Both the position numbers and the translations under genes were made by a program. Shown here in pieces: positions 7,530 to 16,164 of a DNA stretch of 64,000 nucleotides. The stretch is from CAKZSB01 sp964573105 (lineage in GTDB: Bacteria; Pseudomonadota; Gammaproteobacteria; Granulosicoccales; Granulosicoccaceae), in the NCBI GenBank assembly GCA_964573105.1, contig CAZNIS010000003.1:62001-126000 (forward strand), read 5' to 3'. How positions within the stretch are numbered: position 1 is the stretch's first letter; the number at the start of each line of letters is the position of its first letter. A model generated the notes under the pieces. The model was not told the DNA's origin. It saw nothing but the letters and a program-made list of their open reading frames with translations, and searched no databases.

Positions 7530-9080
7530 GTGTCTGACTCCGCGATGACTGCCAACGAGCGACTGCAGGAGGTGCCGGTACAGGTGCAGCAGGGTGACGA
7601 GTCGCAGGCTGCAAGTTGCCACGCCGGTGCCACGCTGAGCGATGCGGCACGCAACGCCGGTCAGTCGGAATTGCTGGATCGCTACGCGCGCGACTATCCA
7701 CTGGGGCCACACGATCAGCCGCAGAGTATGTGTCCCGCGTTTGGCAGTCTGCGCGTTGGACTGCGGATGAAGCGCACGGCAACCATCCTGTCGGGCTCTG
7801 CCTGTTGTGTCTATGGCCTGACCTTCACCTCGCATTTTTACGGCGCGCGGCGAAGCGTCGGTTACGTGCCGTTCAACTCCGAGACGCTGGTTACCGGCCA
7901 ACTCTACGAAGACATACTCGCCGCCGTACACGAATTGGCGGATCCGCAGCGCTTTGACACCATTGTAGTGACCAATCTTTGTGTGCCGACTGCCTCGGGT
8001 GTGCCGCTTCGACTGCTGCCTGATCAAATTAAAGGGGTCAGAATCATCGGCATAGACGTGCCGGGCTTTGGCGTGCCAACACACGCCGAGGCTAAAGATG
8101 TGCTGGCCGGGGCGATGCTTGAATATGCGCGCGAAGAAGTCGCCAGCGGTCCTGTGCAGGCACCGGAGCGTACCGCAAGTGACAAACCTGCGCTGACGCT
8201 GCTCGGTGAAATGTTTCCGGCCGATCCAATGATTATCAATCAGTTGATCGAGCCGCTTGGGCTGCGCGTTGGCAGCACCGTACCCACACGCGAATGGCGC
8301 GAGTTGTACACCGCGCTCGACTGTAGTGCAGTGGCGGCAATTCACCCGTTCTACACCGCCGCATCGCGCGAGTTCGAGAAAGCCGGGCGCACTGTGTTTG
8401 GTTCGGCACCGGTGGGCGCCGAGGGCACGGCCGAATGGCTTGCGCAGCTGGCCGCAGCCTGCCAGATCAGTCAGAGCAAACTTGGCCCCGTGGTTGATTC
8501 GGCGGTTAGTGCGATTAAAGCTGCAGTTTCAGGTGCACCGATACGCAGGCGCATCACATTGTCTGGCTATGAGGGCTCGGAGCTACTGGTTGCGCGTTTA
8601 CTGATAGAAAGTGGTGCCGAAGTGCCCTATGTCGGCAGCGCCTGTCCACGCACCCCGCATTCAGACGCCGATCGGCAGTGGCTGGAGGCGCGCGGCGTTA
8701 CCGTCAATTTCAGAGCATCTCTCGAAGATGATCTCTATGCGGTGCAAACTTTTAATCCTGATCTCGCCATCGGTACGACACCAGTCGTGCAAAAGGCCAA
8801 GGAGCAAGCGAGGCCGGCACTGTATTTTACCAACCTGATCTCTGCGCGCCCGCTGATGGGAGTTGCCGGTGCGGGCGCGCTCGCCCAGGTCATTAACAGC
8901 GCGGTGGATGGCGCTGAGCGGCATCAGCGCATGAATTCATTTTTCACCGGCGTTGGCAGCGATTATGCCGCTGGAATCTGGCCGGCTGCAGCGCCGGTTG
9001 ATCGACCCGGCTTTCGAGCGGCGATGAAACGCAAGCGGGAAAAACAGGAACGCGCTCGCAATGTCGAGGAGGCGGTCTGA
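7530..9080 (+). CDS. bchY: Chlorophyllide a reductase subunit BchY
   Basis: One half of the NifDK-like catalytic component that receives electrons from BchX. The protein has the conserved stretch around SGSACCVYGLTFTSHFYGARR (about residues 90-110) with the cysteine pair used for the cluster shared with BchZ, followed by GYVPFNSETL. GTG at 7530 is taken as start (516 residues) because it lies one base behind the bchX stop; ATG at 7545 is nearly as good. The stop overlaps the bchZ start by one base, which favours equal production of the two subunits. Confidence 0.95.
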   Translation: MSDSAMTANERLQEVPVQVQQGDESQAASCHAGATLSDAARNAGQSELLDRYARDYPLGPHDQPQSMCPAFGSLRVGLRMKRTATILSGSACCVYGLTFTSHFYGARRSVGYVPFNSETLVTGQLYEDILAAVHELADPQRFDTIVVTNLCVPTASGVPLRLLPDQIKGVRIIGIDVPGFGVPTHAEAKDVLAGAMLEYAREEVASGPVQAPERTASDKPALTLLGEMFPADPMIINQLIEPLGLRVGSTVPTREWRELYTALDCSAVAAIHPFYTAASREFEKAGRTVFGSAPVGAEGTAEWLAQLAAACQISQSKLGPVVDSAVSAIKAAVSGAPIRRRITLSGYEGSELLVARLLIESGAEVPYVGSACPRTPHSDADRQWLEARGVTVNFRASLEDDLYAVQTFNPDLAIGTTPVVQKAKEQARPALYFTNLISARPLMGVAGAGALAQVINSAVDGAERHQRMNSFFTGVGSDYAAGIWPAAAPVDRPGFRAAMKRKREKQERARNVEEAV

Positions 9081-10540
9081 TGCTGGTTATCGATCACGAT
9101 CGCGCCGGGGGCTATTGGGGTGCCGTCTACATGTTCACCGCAGTCAAGGGGCTGCAGGTCATTATCGACGGGCCGGTGGGCTGCGAAAATTTGCCGGTCA
9201 CGTCAGTGCTGCATTACACCGATGCGCTGCCACCGCACGAATTGCCGATTGTTGTAACAGGGCTGGGTGAGGAAGAACTGGGCCAGGAAGGTACCGAGGC
9301 TGCAATGGCACGTGCGCATCGTACCCTTGATCCGGATTTACCGAGCGTCGTGGTGACCGGTTCGATCGCGGAAATGATCGGCGGTGGCGTGACACCCGAA
9401 GGCACATCGATCAAGCGCTTCTTACCCAGAACCATTGATGAAGATCAGTGGCAGAGCGCCGACCGGGCGCTGTACTGGCTGTGGACAGAGTTTGGCAGCA
9501 AGAAGGTGCGGCCGCGCAAGAGAAAGCCAGGTGAAAAACCGCGTGTGAATCTGATTGGTCCGGGCTACGGGTACTTTAATACGGCCTCTGACCTTGCGGA
9601 AATCCGCCGGCTGGTCGAGGGAATTGGCGCAGAGATCAATATGGTATTCCCGCTTGGCAGTCACTTGCAGGACATTGCCGGGCTTGCGAACGCCGATGTC
9701 AATATCTGCCTGTATCGCGAGTACGGCCGGTTGCTGTGTGAAGCGCTTGATCGGCCCTACCTGCAGGCGCCGATCGGTCTTGAAAGTACCACGCGATTCC
9801 TGCAGGAGCTTGGGACCTTGCTCGATCTGGACAGCAGCGAGTTTATCGAGCTTGAAAAACACACAACGATCAAGCCGCTGTGGGATTTGTGGCGTTCGGT
9901 GACACAGGATTTCTTTGCCACCGCAAGTTTTGGCATCGTCGGTACCGAAACCTATACGCGCGGAGTACGCAATTTTCTTGAAAACGAACTGGGCATGCCC
10001 TGTCATTTTGCACACGCCCGCAGTGCCGGCAAAAAGCCGGACAATCAGGCGGTGATGGATGATATTAAATCCAGTCCGCCGCTGATCGTTTTTGGCAGTG
10101 TCAATGAGCGAATCTATATCGAAGAGGTTGGCGCCTCGTCGGTCTACATTCCGGCCTCGTTGCCCGGCGCGATTGTGCGGCGTCACACGGGAACGCCGTT
10201 CATGGGTTACTCGGGTGCGGTCTATCTGGTTCAGGAAGTTTGCAACGCACTGTTTGATGCGCTGTTTGGCATCTTGCCAAAAACGCGTGACATGGATGCG
10301 ATCAGCGCGACTCCGGCGCAGGCAGTGTCGGACCTTGCGTGGGACAAACAGGCGCGCAGTCGATTTGATTTGATTGTCGATCAGCAGCCAATCCTTGTGC
10401 GTATATCCGCCGCAAAACAATTGCGCGACGCTGCCGAGGGCTCGGCCCGCAGTGTCGGCCACGACAGTGTGACAGTAGAAGATGTTCAGGCCGCCTGCGA
10501 AGCACGCGGAATTAGTGTGCAACTGGCAGCGACGGCGTAG
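9080..10540 (+). CDS. bchZ: Chlorophyllide a reductase subunit BchZ
   Basis: Second catalytic subunit of chlorophyllide a reductase, paired with BchY. The 486-residue protein starts with the characteristic IDHDRAGGYWGAVYMFTAVKG and contains DGPVGCENLPVTSVLHYTDALP, where the cysteine is a likely cluster ligand. Length and order fit the family. TAG of bchZ overlaps a possible GTG of the following pufQ frame, but the better pufQ start lies 48 bp further on. bchCXYZ leading straight into puf is a common superoperon arrangement in purple bacteria. Confidence 0.96.
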   Translation: MLVIDHDRAGGYWGAVYMFTAVKGLQVIIDGPVGCENLPVTSVLHYTDALPPHELPIVVTGLGEEELGQEGTEAAMARAHRTLDPDLPSVVVTGSIAEMIGGGVTPEGTSIKRFLPRTIDEDQWQSADRALYWLWTEFGSKKVRPRKRKPGEKPRVNLIGPGYGYFNTASDLAEIRRLVEGIGAEINMVFPLGSHLQDIAGLANADVNICLYREYGRLLCEALDRPYLQAPIGLESTTRFLQELGTLLDLDSSEFIELEKHTTIKPLWDLWRSVTQDFFATASFGIVGTETYTRGVRNFLENELGMPCHFAHARSAGKKPDNQAVMDDIKSSPPLIVFGSVNERIYIEEVGASSVYIPASLPGAIVRRHTGTPFMGYSGAVYLVQEVCNALFDALFGILPKTRDMDAISATPAQAVSDLAWDKQARSRFDLIVDQQPILVRISAAKQLRDAAEGSARSVGHDSVTVEDVQAACEARGISVQLAATA

Positions 10541-10587
10541 TGGGTGTATCAGAAGTCGATCTACAACAATATCCGGAGGAACTACCG

Positions 10588-10806
10588 TTGAAACAGACCA
10601 AGCGACAACGCAACAAAACCACCGATCTGGAATACAGAATACTGTGGGTCTCAAGCTTCATGCTGGTATTGCCAACGATCGCAATTCAACGATTGTTGCC
10701 GACTCAGTGGCGTCACTGGCGACGCGACAAAAATATTCTCACTGTGGTGAAAGAGGCGCGGGATACCGCCAATATCATCACGCCAATGGCGTACAAAGCG
10801 TTCTGA
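10588..10806 (+). CDS. pufQ: PufQ-like bacteriochlorophyll/antenna assembly protein
   Basis: Small membrane protein between bchZ and pufB, the position of pufQ in Rhodobacter-type operons. From TTG at 10588 the product has 72 residues: a basic N-terminus, an EYR segment, one membrane span at about 18-36, and a C-terminus ending EARDTANIITPMAYKAF that resembles the conserved end of PufQ (an aromatic/Ala-Arg-Ala-x-x-ITP pattern). The TTG has GGAGGA seven bases upstream, much better than the GTG at 10540 that would add 16 residues. PufQ is reported to influence bacteriochlorophyll supply to the complexes. Identification rests on remembered motif plus position. Confidence 0.75.
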   Translation: MKQTKRQRNKTTDLEYRILWVSSFMLVLPTIAIQRLLPTQWRHWRRDKNILTVVKEARDTANIITPMAYKAF

Positions 10807-10853
10807 TTTCACCGTAACACTAACCACCAAAGCAACGAAGGAGTCAGTCGATC

Positions 10854-11096
10854 ATGGCTGAATTGCATAACGAAGGCCAATCCCTTAGTGGTCTCACGGA
10901 CAGTGAGGCGCAGGAATTTCATGCATTGTTCATGAAAGGCTTCTTCATTTTTACGTTCATCGCGGTATTCGCGCATATCCTCGTCTGGTCGTGGCGTCCC
11001 TGGCTGCCCGGGCCCGAAGGTTATGCGGCGCTGGAGTCGGGGCCGCAGCCAACCATGGTTGCCGACATTTCACACAACGCAATAAAGAGAGGGTAG
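10854..11096 (+). CDS. pufB: Light-harvesting 1 beta chain, with long C-terminal extension
   Basis: Antenna polypeptide binding bacteriochlorophyll around the reaction centre. The core is standard: LSGLTDSEAQEFHALF, one membrane span, His41 as bacteriochlorophyll ligand in FAHILVW, and the closing RPWLPG. The protein continues for about 27 further residues to a total of 80, whereas most LH1 beta chains end near the RPW motif at about 45-55 residues. The tail is mildly polar and ends in Lys-Arg-Gly. AAGGAG precedes the ATG by ten bases. pufA follows four bases after the stop. Confidence 0.95.
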   Translation: MAELHNEGQSLSGLTDSEAQEFHALFMKGFFIFTFIAVFAHILVWSWRPWLPGPEGYAALESGPQPTMVADISHNAIKRG

Positions 11097-11100
11097 AGCC

Positions 11101-11307
11101 ATGTGGAGACTCTGGCAGATTTTTGATCCACGCCGCGCGCTGATCGCACTGGCGACATTTCTGTTTGCGCTGGCAATTGTTATTCATTTCATCCTGTTGA
11201 GCACCAATCGCTTTAACTGGCTGGATGGACCGCGTCCGGCCGCGACCAAGGCCACGGCGATGATGATCGATACGCCCGAGGTCATCCCGGTGGGTCGTAT
11301 CGGTTGA
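11101..11307 (+). CDS. pufA: Light-harvesting 1 alpha chain
   Basis: Partner of the beta chain in the LH1 ring. The 68-residue protein starts MWRLWQIFDPRRALIALATF and has the ligand His29 in VIHFILLST, followed by the tryptophan-containing FNWLDG. After the membrane span there is a tail of about 25 residues, slightly long for the family. It is coupled to pufB and separated from pufL by 77 bp that carry a hairpin, which in other species stabilises the antenna mRNA so that antenna is made in excess over reaction centre. Confidence 0.96.
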   Translation: MWRLWQIFDPRRALIALATFLFALAIVIHFILLSTNRFNWLDGPRPAATKATAMMIDTPEVIPVGRIG

Positions 11308-11335
11308 ATGGTTTTGCTGGATAACGCTTGCACTG

Positions 11336-11361
11336 CGCGGTATTCATTGTCGGATACCGCG
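11336..11361 (+). other. Intercistronic hairpin between pufA and pufL
   Basis: A perfect 8-bp stem, CGCGGTAT at 11336-11343 with ATACCGCG at 11354-11361, encloses a 10-base loop. No T-run follows, so it is not a standard terminator. Its place directly behind the antenna genes matches the hairpins that protect pufBA mRNA from 3' decay in Rhodobacter. Confidence 0.65.
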
Positions 11362-11384
11362 ACCGCTGACCGGAGGATGCTGAC

Positions 11385-12209
11385 ATGACAATGCTCAACT
11401 TTGAAAAGAAGTATCGAGTGCGTGGTGGCACCCTGGTTGGCGGTGATTTGTTTGATTTCTGGGTCGGGCCTTTTTATGTCGGCTTTTTTGGCATAACCAC
11501 GCTGTTCTTTTCATTCATTGGCACCGCCCTGATTGTGTACGGTGCGGCGATCGGACCAACCTGGAATCTATGGCAGATTAATATAGCGCCACCGGATCTG
11601 AGCTATGGCCTGGGGTGGGCACCGCTGCAGGAGGGCGGTCTGTGGCAGATTATTACCATGTGCGCGATGGGTGCGTTTGTTTCGTGGGCGCTGCGTGAAG
11701 TAGAAATATGCCGAAAACTCGGCATTGGCTATCACGTACCGGCTACGTTTGCCGTCGCAATATTCGCCTATTTTACTCTGGTCGTCATTCGGCCGCTTCT
11801 GCTCGGTGCCTGGGGGCACGGTTTTCCCTATGGCATATTGAGTCATCTGGACTGGGTGTCAAATGTCGGGTACCAGCATCTGCACTTTCACTACAACCCG
11901 GCGCACATGCTGGCTATTACTTTTTTCTTCACCACCACACTCGCGCTATCGATGCACGGTGCATTGATCCTCTCTGCAACGAATCCGCAAAAGGGTGAGG
12001 TAGTCAAATCGCCGGAACATGAAGATACCTTTTTTCGCGATGCGATCGGTTATTCAGTTGGCACGCTGGGCATCCATCGACTCGGGGTATTTCTGGCGGT
12101 ATCGGCAGTGTTCTGGAGTGCTGTCTGTATCGTGATTAGTGGACCGTTCTGGACCAAAGGCTGGCCAGAGTGGTGGAACTGGTGGTTGCAACTTCCAATC
12201 TGGAGCTAG
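11385..12209 (+). CDS. pufL: Photosynthetic reaction centre L subunit
   Basis: Membrane subunit that, with M, holds the special pair, accessory bacteriochlorophylls, bacteriopheophytins and quinones. The 274-residue sequence has the expected FEKKYRVRGGTLVGGDLFDFWVG opening split here only by position, the HLDW segment, HLHFHYNPAHM with pigment-ligating histidines, SMHGAL and GIHRLG with the non-haem iron ligands. Five membrane spans are visible. CGGAGGA precedes the start by about 9 bases. pufM starts 11 bases behind the stop. Confidence 0.98.
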   Translation: MTMLNFEKKYRVRGGTLVGGDLFDFWVGPFYVGFFGITTLFFSFIGTALIVYGAAIGPTWNLWQINIAPPDLSYGLGWAPLQEGGLWQIITMCAMGAFVSWALREVEICRKLGIGYHVPATFAVAIFAYFTLVVIRPLLLGAWGHGFPYGILSHLDWVSNVGYQHLHFHYNPAHMLAITFFFTTTLALSMHGALILSATNPQKGEVVKSPEHEDTFFRDAIGYSVGTLGIHRLGVFLAVSAVFWSAVCIVISGPFWTKGWPEWWNWWLQLPIWS

Positions 12210-12220
12210 GGGACACTCGC

Positions 12221-13177
12221 TTGGCAGAGTACAAAAATCTCTTCACCCAGGTGCAGGTGGTCGGGCCTGGTGAGGTCGGCGTTGCGTTGCCACCGGGCAA
12301 CTCGCGCCGAAAACTAAGGCAGCCGGTATTTAGCTACTGGCTTGGCAAACTGGGCAACGGTCAGATTGGCCCGTTTTATCTCGGCACCATTGGTTTCTGG
12401 TCGATTGCCTGCGGTTTGATCGCGATTGAAATCATCGGTCTGAACATGCTGGCCTCGGTGAACTGGGATCCGGTGCAGTTTGTTCGCCAGTTGTTCTGGC
12501 TTGGGCTTGAGCCACCGCCACCGGAATACGGTTTGAGTATTCCACCGATGCACGAGGGTGGATGGTGGCTGCTGGCCGGCTTCTTTTTGACGGTGTCAAT
12601 ACTCTTGTGGTGGGTGCGGATTTATCGTCGTGCGCGCGCGTTGCGAATGGGAACCCATGTGGCGTGGGCCTTTGCCGCGGCAATATGGTTGTATCTGGTG
12701 CTGGGGTTTATCAGGCCGTTGTTGATGGGCAGCTGGAGTGAGGCGGTGCCGTTCGGAATTTTTCCGCATCTGGACTGGACCGCTGCGTTTTCGATTCGCT
12801 ACGGCAACCTGTTTTATAACCCGTTCCACATGTTGTCGATCGCGTTTCTCTATGGCTCGGTGCTGCTGTTTGGCATGCACGGCGCGACGATACTCGCGGT
12901 GAGTCGCTATGGCGGTGAGCGCGAAATAGAGCAGATCGTTGATCGCGGTACCGCATCTGAGCGGGCGGCGTTGTTCTGGCGCTGGACCATGGGGTTCAAC
13001 GCGACGATGGAGTCTGTGCATCGCTGGGCGTGGTGGTTTGCCGTGCTGTGTCCGCTAACCGGTGGGATTGGCATTTTGCTCACTGGAACGGTGGTGGACA
13101 ACTGGTACCTGTGGGCGGTCAAGCACGGTGTCGCACCGCCGTATCCAGCCACCGAAGTCATCAATCCGGGCCGCTAG
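12221..13177 (+). CDS. pufM: Photosynthetic reaction centre M subunit
   Basis: Second core subunit of the type-II reaction centre. TTG at 12221 is taken as the start because it yields AEYKNLFTQVQV, the normal M N-terminus, and AGGGG lies eight to nine bases upstream; the frame is open for 17 more codons into pufL but that extension has no family resemblance. The resulting 318-residue protein has HLDW, YGNLFYNPFHM, FGMHGATILAVSR, and the iron-ligand glutamate region GGEREIEQI, followed by SVHRWAWW. pufC begins one base after the stop codon. Confidence 0.97.
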   Translation: MAEYKNLFTQVQVVGPGEVGVALPPGNSRRKLRQPVFSYWLGKLGNGQIGPFYLGTIGFWSIACGLIAIEIIGLNMLASVNWDPVQFVRQLFWLGLEPPPPEYGLSIPPMHEGGWWLLAGFFLTVSILLWWVRIYRRARALRMGTHVAWAFAAAIWLYLVLGFIRPLLMGSWSEAVPFGIFPHLDWTAAFSIRYGNLFYNPFHMLSIAFLYGSVLLFGMHGATILAVSRYGGEREIEQIVDRGTASERAALFWRWTMGFNATMESVHRWAWWFAVLCPLTGGIGILLTGTVVDNWYLWAVKHGVAPPYPATEVINPGR

Positions 13178-13178
13178 C

Positions 13179-14243
13179 ATGCACACACCAATGGTATTGA
13201 TACGCTGGGTATTGTTAGTCAGCTGTTGCTGGCTCACCGCCTGTGATTTTCCACCGATGGAATCCAGTCAGCAGGGGTTTCGCGGTACCGGCATGGTGGA
13301 GATAGATAATCCGGAAGATATCGAACGGCTCGCCGAACTGAACCCGCAACCCGTTTTGCCGCCAGTGCCGGCAATCAATGCCGGGCCGAAGGCCTCTGAG
13401 ATCTATCAGAATGTTCAGGTGCTCGGTGATCTGGCGGTGCCGGAGTTTGTCGCACTGATGGCGGCGATCACGCAGTGGGTGTCTCCAGAGCAAAGTTGTA
13501 ATTACTGCCACACCGCGAACTTCGCTGAAGACGACAAATACACCAAGGTGGTCGCACGACGCATGTTCGAAATGACGCGGGCAATTAATTCGCAATGGAA
13601 GGATCACGTGGCCGATACCGGCGTCAATTGCTATACCTGTCACCGCGGCAAGCCGGTACCGGAATACATTTGGTTCGAAGGTCATGAGATGCCAGACACC
13701 AGGGGCATCGCGGCGAGTCGCGCCGGGCAGAATCTCGCGGCGTCAGCAAGCGCCTATTCCTCGTTGCCATACGATCCTTTCAGCGCATTGATCGAGGCGC
13801 CTGACGGTGAAGTTCAGGTCGCATCGACGACGGCGCTGCCAACCGGCCTTGCGGCCAGTATGGGGTCGACAGAATCCACCTATGGGTTGATGATGCACAT
13901 GTCCGAGTCGCTCGGTGTGAACTGCACTTACTGTCACAACAGTCGTGCGTTCGGCGATTGGCAACAAAGCAGCCCGGCGCGCGTCACGGCCTGGCATGGC
14001 ATTCGAATGGCGCGCGATCTCAACGCAGAGTATCTGGCGCCGTTGCAACCTGTTTATCCGGCCAATCGATTGGGCCCCACCGGCGATGCGCCGAAGCTCA
14101 ATTGTTCCACTTGCCACCAGGGTGTCAACAAGCCGCTGTACGGCGCAAACATGATCGAGAACTACCCATCGCTGAGCGCCTATTTCAGCGACTCTGACAG
14201 CCTGCTTGCCTATACCGGCATGCAAGTGGATGACGACAAGTAA
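13179..14243 (+). CDS. pufC: Tetrahaem reaction-centre cytochrome c subunit
   Basis: Periplasmic cytochrome that re-reduces the photo-oxidised special pair. The 354-residue protein starts with a hydrophobic signal and a lipobox ending LTAC, so Cys22 is probably lipid-modified and anchors the protein to the membrane. Four haem motifs are visible in order: CNYCH, CYTCH, CTYCH and CSTCH, in two pairs separated by a linker of about 100 residues. Start ATG lies one base after pufM stop. Possession of pufC separates this organism from Rhodobacter sphaeroides-type clusters that use pufX and soluble cytochrome. Confidence 0.97.
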   Translation: MHTPMVLIRWVLLVSCCWLTACDFPPMESSQQGFRGTGMVEIDNPEDIERLAELNPQPVLPPVPAINAGPKASEIYQNVQVLGDLAVPEFVALMAAITQWVSPEQSCNYCHTANFAEDDKYTKVVARRMFEMTRAINSQWKDHVADTGVNCYTCHRGKPVPEYIWFEGHEMPDTRGIAASRAGQNLAASASAYSSLPYDPFSALIEAPDGEVQVASTTALPTGLAASMGSTESTYGLMMHMSESLGVNCTYCHNSRAFGDWQQSSPARVTAWHGIRMARDLNAEYLAPLQPVYPANRLGPTGDAPKLNCSTCHQGVNKPLYGANMIENYPSLSAYFSDSDSLLAYTGMQVDDDK

Positions 14244-14341
14244 GCAACGGGCCAGACAATTGAATCAGCGCGGCATGGTCAATCTGCAGATCCGAATGCC
14301 AATTCGGGATGCCGGGCTGTCGCCGTGGCGTGTGATAAGCC

Positions 14342-14617
14342 GTGTTTGAGTTGTCGGGCGTGTCCACAGCAAGTGCACTGCTACCTTTATTCGTCTGTTT
14401 TTTTCTTTTTGAAGCGGTTGTTTTGTTTGTATTGTGGCAGCGTCGCGGCTGCGGCATCCCACCGTGGCAGATGCTGGCCAATCTTGGCTCAGGTGGTTGT
14501 CTGGCGCTGGCATTGATTACAGCACTGCACTGGCAACACCTGCCGCTGGTGTTCGCACTTGTCACCGGGTCGCTTTTTTTTCATCTGTTTGATCTGGCCA
14601 GTCGGTGGCAGCGATGA
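14342..14617 (+). CDS. Small hydrophobic protein upstream of crtI (91 aa)
   Basis: The frame opens with GTG at 14342 directly behind an in-frame stop at 14336-14338 and ends in an ATGA overlap with crtI, so it is probably translated together with it. The 91-residue product has three hydrophobic stretches (roughly residues 10-32, 47-62 and 67-84), with a short basic loop after the first and a basic C-terminus, suggesting a three-pass inner-membrane protein. I do not recognise a named family. Its place between pufC and crtI and the coupling to crtI suggest a role near carotenoid or complex assembly, but this is only inference from position. Confidence 0.65.
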   Translation: MFELSGVSTASALLPLFVCFFLFEAVVLFVLWQRRGCGIPPWQMLANLGSGGCLALALITALHWQHLPLVFALVTGSLFFHLFDLASRWQR

Positions 14618-16164
14618 ATCGCCGTGTCGAATTGCAAACCGGGCAACTTCAGGCTGTCGGGCAGGGGCAGCAACCTCACGCGGTGGTGATTGGCAGTGGC
14701 TTTGGCGGGCTCGCCGCAGCGGTTAGGCTGGGCGCGCGCGGCTATCGCGTGACGGTACTTGAAAAACTCGACTCCGCCGGTGGTCGCGCCTGTGTATTCC
14801 GACAGGACGGTTTTACCTTCGATGCCGGTCCAACGATTATTACCGCGCCGTTTCTGCTAGAAGAGCTCTGGTCACTGTGCGGGCGACGTATGGCGGACGA
14901 TATTGATCTGCGCGCGATCGATCCTTACTACCGCATTCGTTTTGACGATGGCAGCCACTTTGACTATAGCGGTGACACCGAGCACATGCATCGGGAGATT
15001 GCCCGCTTCAATCCGGCAGACGTGGCGGGCTACGATCGTTTTTTACGCATCAGTGAGCGAGTTTATGCAGTCGGCTTTGATCGTTTGCTGTCGACCTCTT
15101 TCGACTCACTGTGGAAAATGGTGCGGGTGTTGCCCGGGCTTGCATTCGTACAGTTTTACCGCTCGGTGCACGCGCTGGTGGCAAAGTGTATCAAGCACCC
15201 AAAGCTGCGGCAGGTATTTAGTTTTCATCCCCTGCTGGTCGGTGGCAATCCGTTTACCACAACCGGCGTTTACACCTTGATCGCGCACCTTGAGCGCAGG
15301 CACGGTGTGCACTTTGCGATGGGTGGAACCGGTCGCGTGGTGCAGGGGCTGGTGAATCTTATTCAATCGCAAGGCGGCACGTTTCGATTTAATGCGGGCG
15401 TCGATAAAGTGATGCTGGACGGGCAACGCGCCACTGGTGTCAGACTGCAAAACGGCGAGGTCATAGCAGCTGACATTGTGGTCTCCAACGCGGATGCGGC
15501 ACACACCTATAAAAACCTCGTGCCGGTCACTCAGAATCGACGCTGGAATGCACGCCGACTCAAACGCGCCAGGTATTCGATGAGTCTTTTTGTCTGGTAT
15601 TTCGGGACCGATCGCCAGTATCAGGATATTCCTCATCACATGATCATGCTCGGGCCGCGCTATCGAGGATTGCTGCAGGATATCTTTGCGCACCATGTAC
15701 TGGCCGATGATTTCAGTTTGTATCTGCATCGGCCAACGTGCACTGATCCGTCGCTTGCGCCACCCGGGTGCGATAACTTTTATGTACTGGCACCGGTGCC
15801 GCATCAGGCTTCAGGTGTCGATTGGGAACAGCAGGGGCCACGCTATCGCAAGGTTATTGAACAACATCTGGCAGCGACTGTGCTGCCAGACTTGCCGGCA
15901 CATGTGGTGACATCGCGGCTGCTCACGCCGCTGGATTTTCAAAATCGCCTGAGCAGCGTTAACGGCGCGGCCTTTAGTTTGCAGCCGACACTGTTACAGA
16001 CCGGCTGGTTCCGGCCGCACAACCGCAGTGAAGACATTGAAAATCTTTTTCTGGTGGGGGCAGGCACTCACCCGGGCGCCGGTATACCAGGCGTGGTGTC
16101 GTCGGCTCGCGTGCTCGATGAAGTGGTGCCGGACGCCGCGACGTTCCATTATCACACCGAGTAG
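14614..16164 (+). CDS. crtI: Phytoene desaturase CrtI
   Basis: FAD-dependent enzyme introducing three or four double bonds into phytoene to give neurosporene or lycopene. The 516-residue protein has the Rossmann motif VVIGSGFGGLAAAVRLGARG near residue 24, followed by VLEK and GGRACVFRQDGFTFDAGPT, and the C-terminal signature LFLVGAGTHPGAGIPGVVSSA. The start overlaps the preceding small gene by four bases. Its 3' end overlaps the convergent crtD gene by 13 bp. In this cluster it is separated from crtB, unlike the frequent crtIB pair. Confidence 0.94.
   Translation: MNRRVELQTGQLQAVGQGQQPHAVVIGSGFGGLAAAVRLGARGYRVTVLEKLDSAGGRACVFRQDGFTFDAGPTIITAPFLLEELWSLCGRRMADDIDLRAIDPYYRIRFDDGSHFDYSGDTEHMHREIARFNPADVAGYDRFLRISERVYAVGFDRLLSTSFDSLWKMVRVLPGLAFVQFYRSVHALVAKCIKHPKLRQVFSFHPLLVGGNPFTTTGVYTLIAHLERRHGVHFAMGGTGRVVQGLVNLIQSQGGTFRFNAGVDKVMLDGQRATGVRLQNGEVIAADIVVSNADAAHTYKNLVPVTQNRRWNARRLKRARYSMSLFVWYFGTDRQYQDIPHHMIMLGPRYRGLLQDIFAHHVLADDFSLYLHRPTCTDPSLAPPGCDNFYVLAPVPHQASGVDWEQQGPRYRKVIEQHLAATVLPDLPAHVVTSRLLTPLDFQNRLSSVNGAAFSLQPTLLQTGWFRPHNRSEDIENLFLVGAGTHPGAGIPGVVSSARVLDEVVPDAATFHYHTE

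Noticed and set aside
9422..10654. A 410-codon open frame antisense to bchZ
   Set aside because: It lies fully opposite a clearly identified gene, has no recognisable domain and is rich in Arg, His and Cys as expected from a GC-rich antisense shadow.
11097..14243. pufX gene
   Set aside because: No small gene behind pufM; pufC occupies that place.
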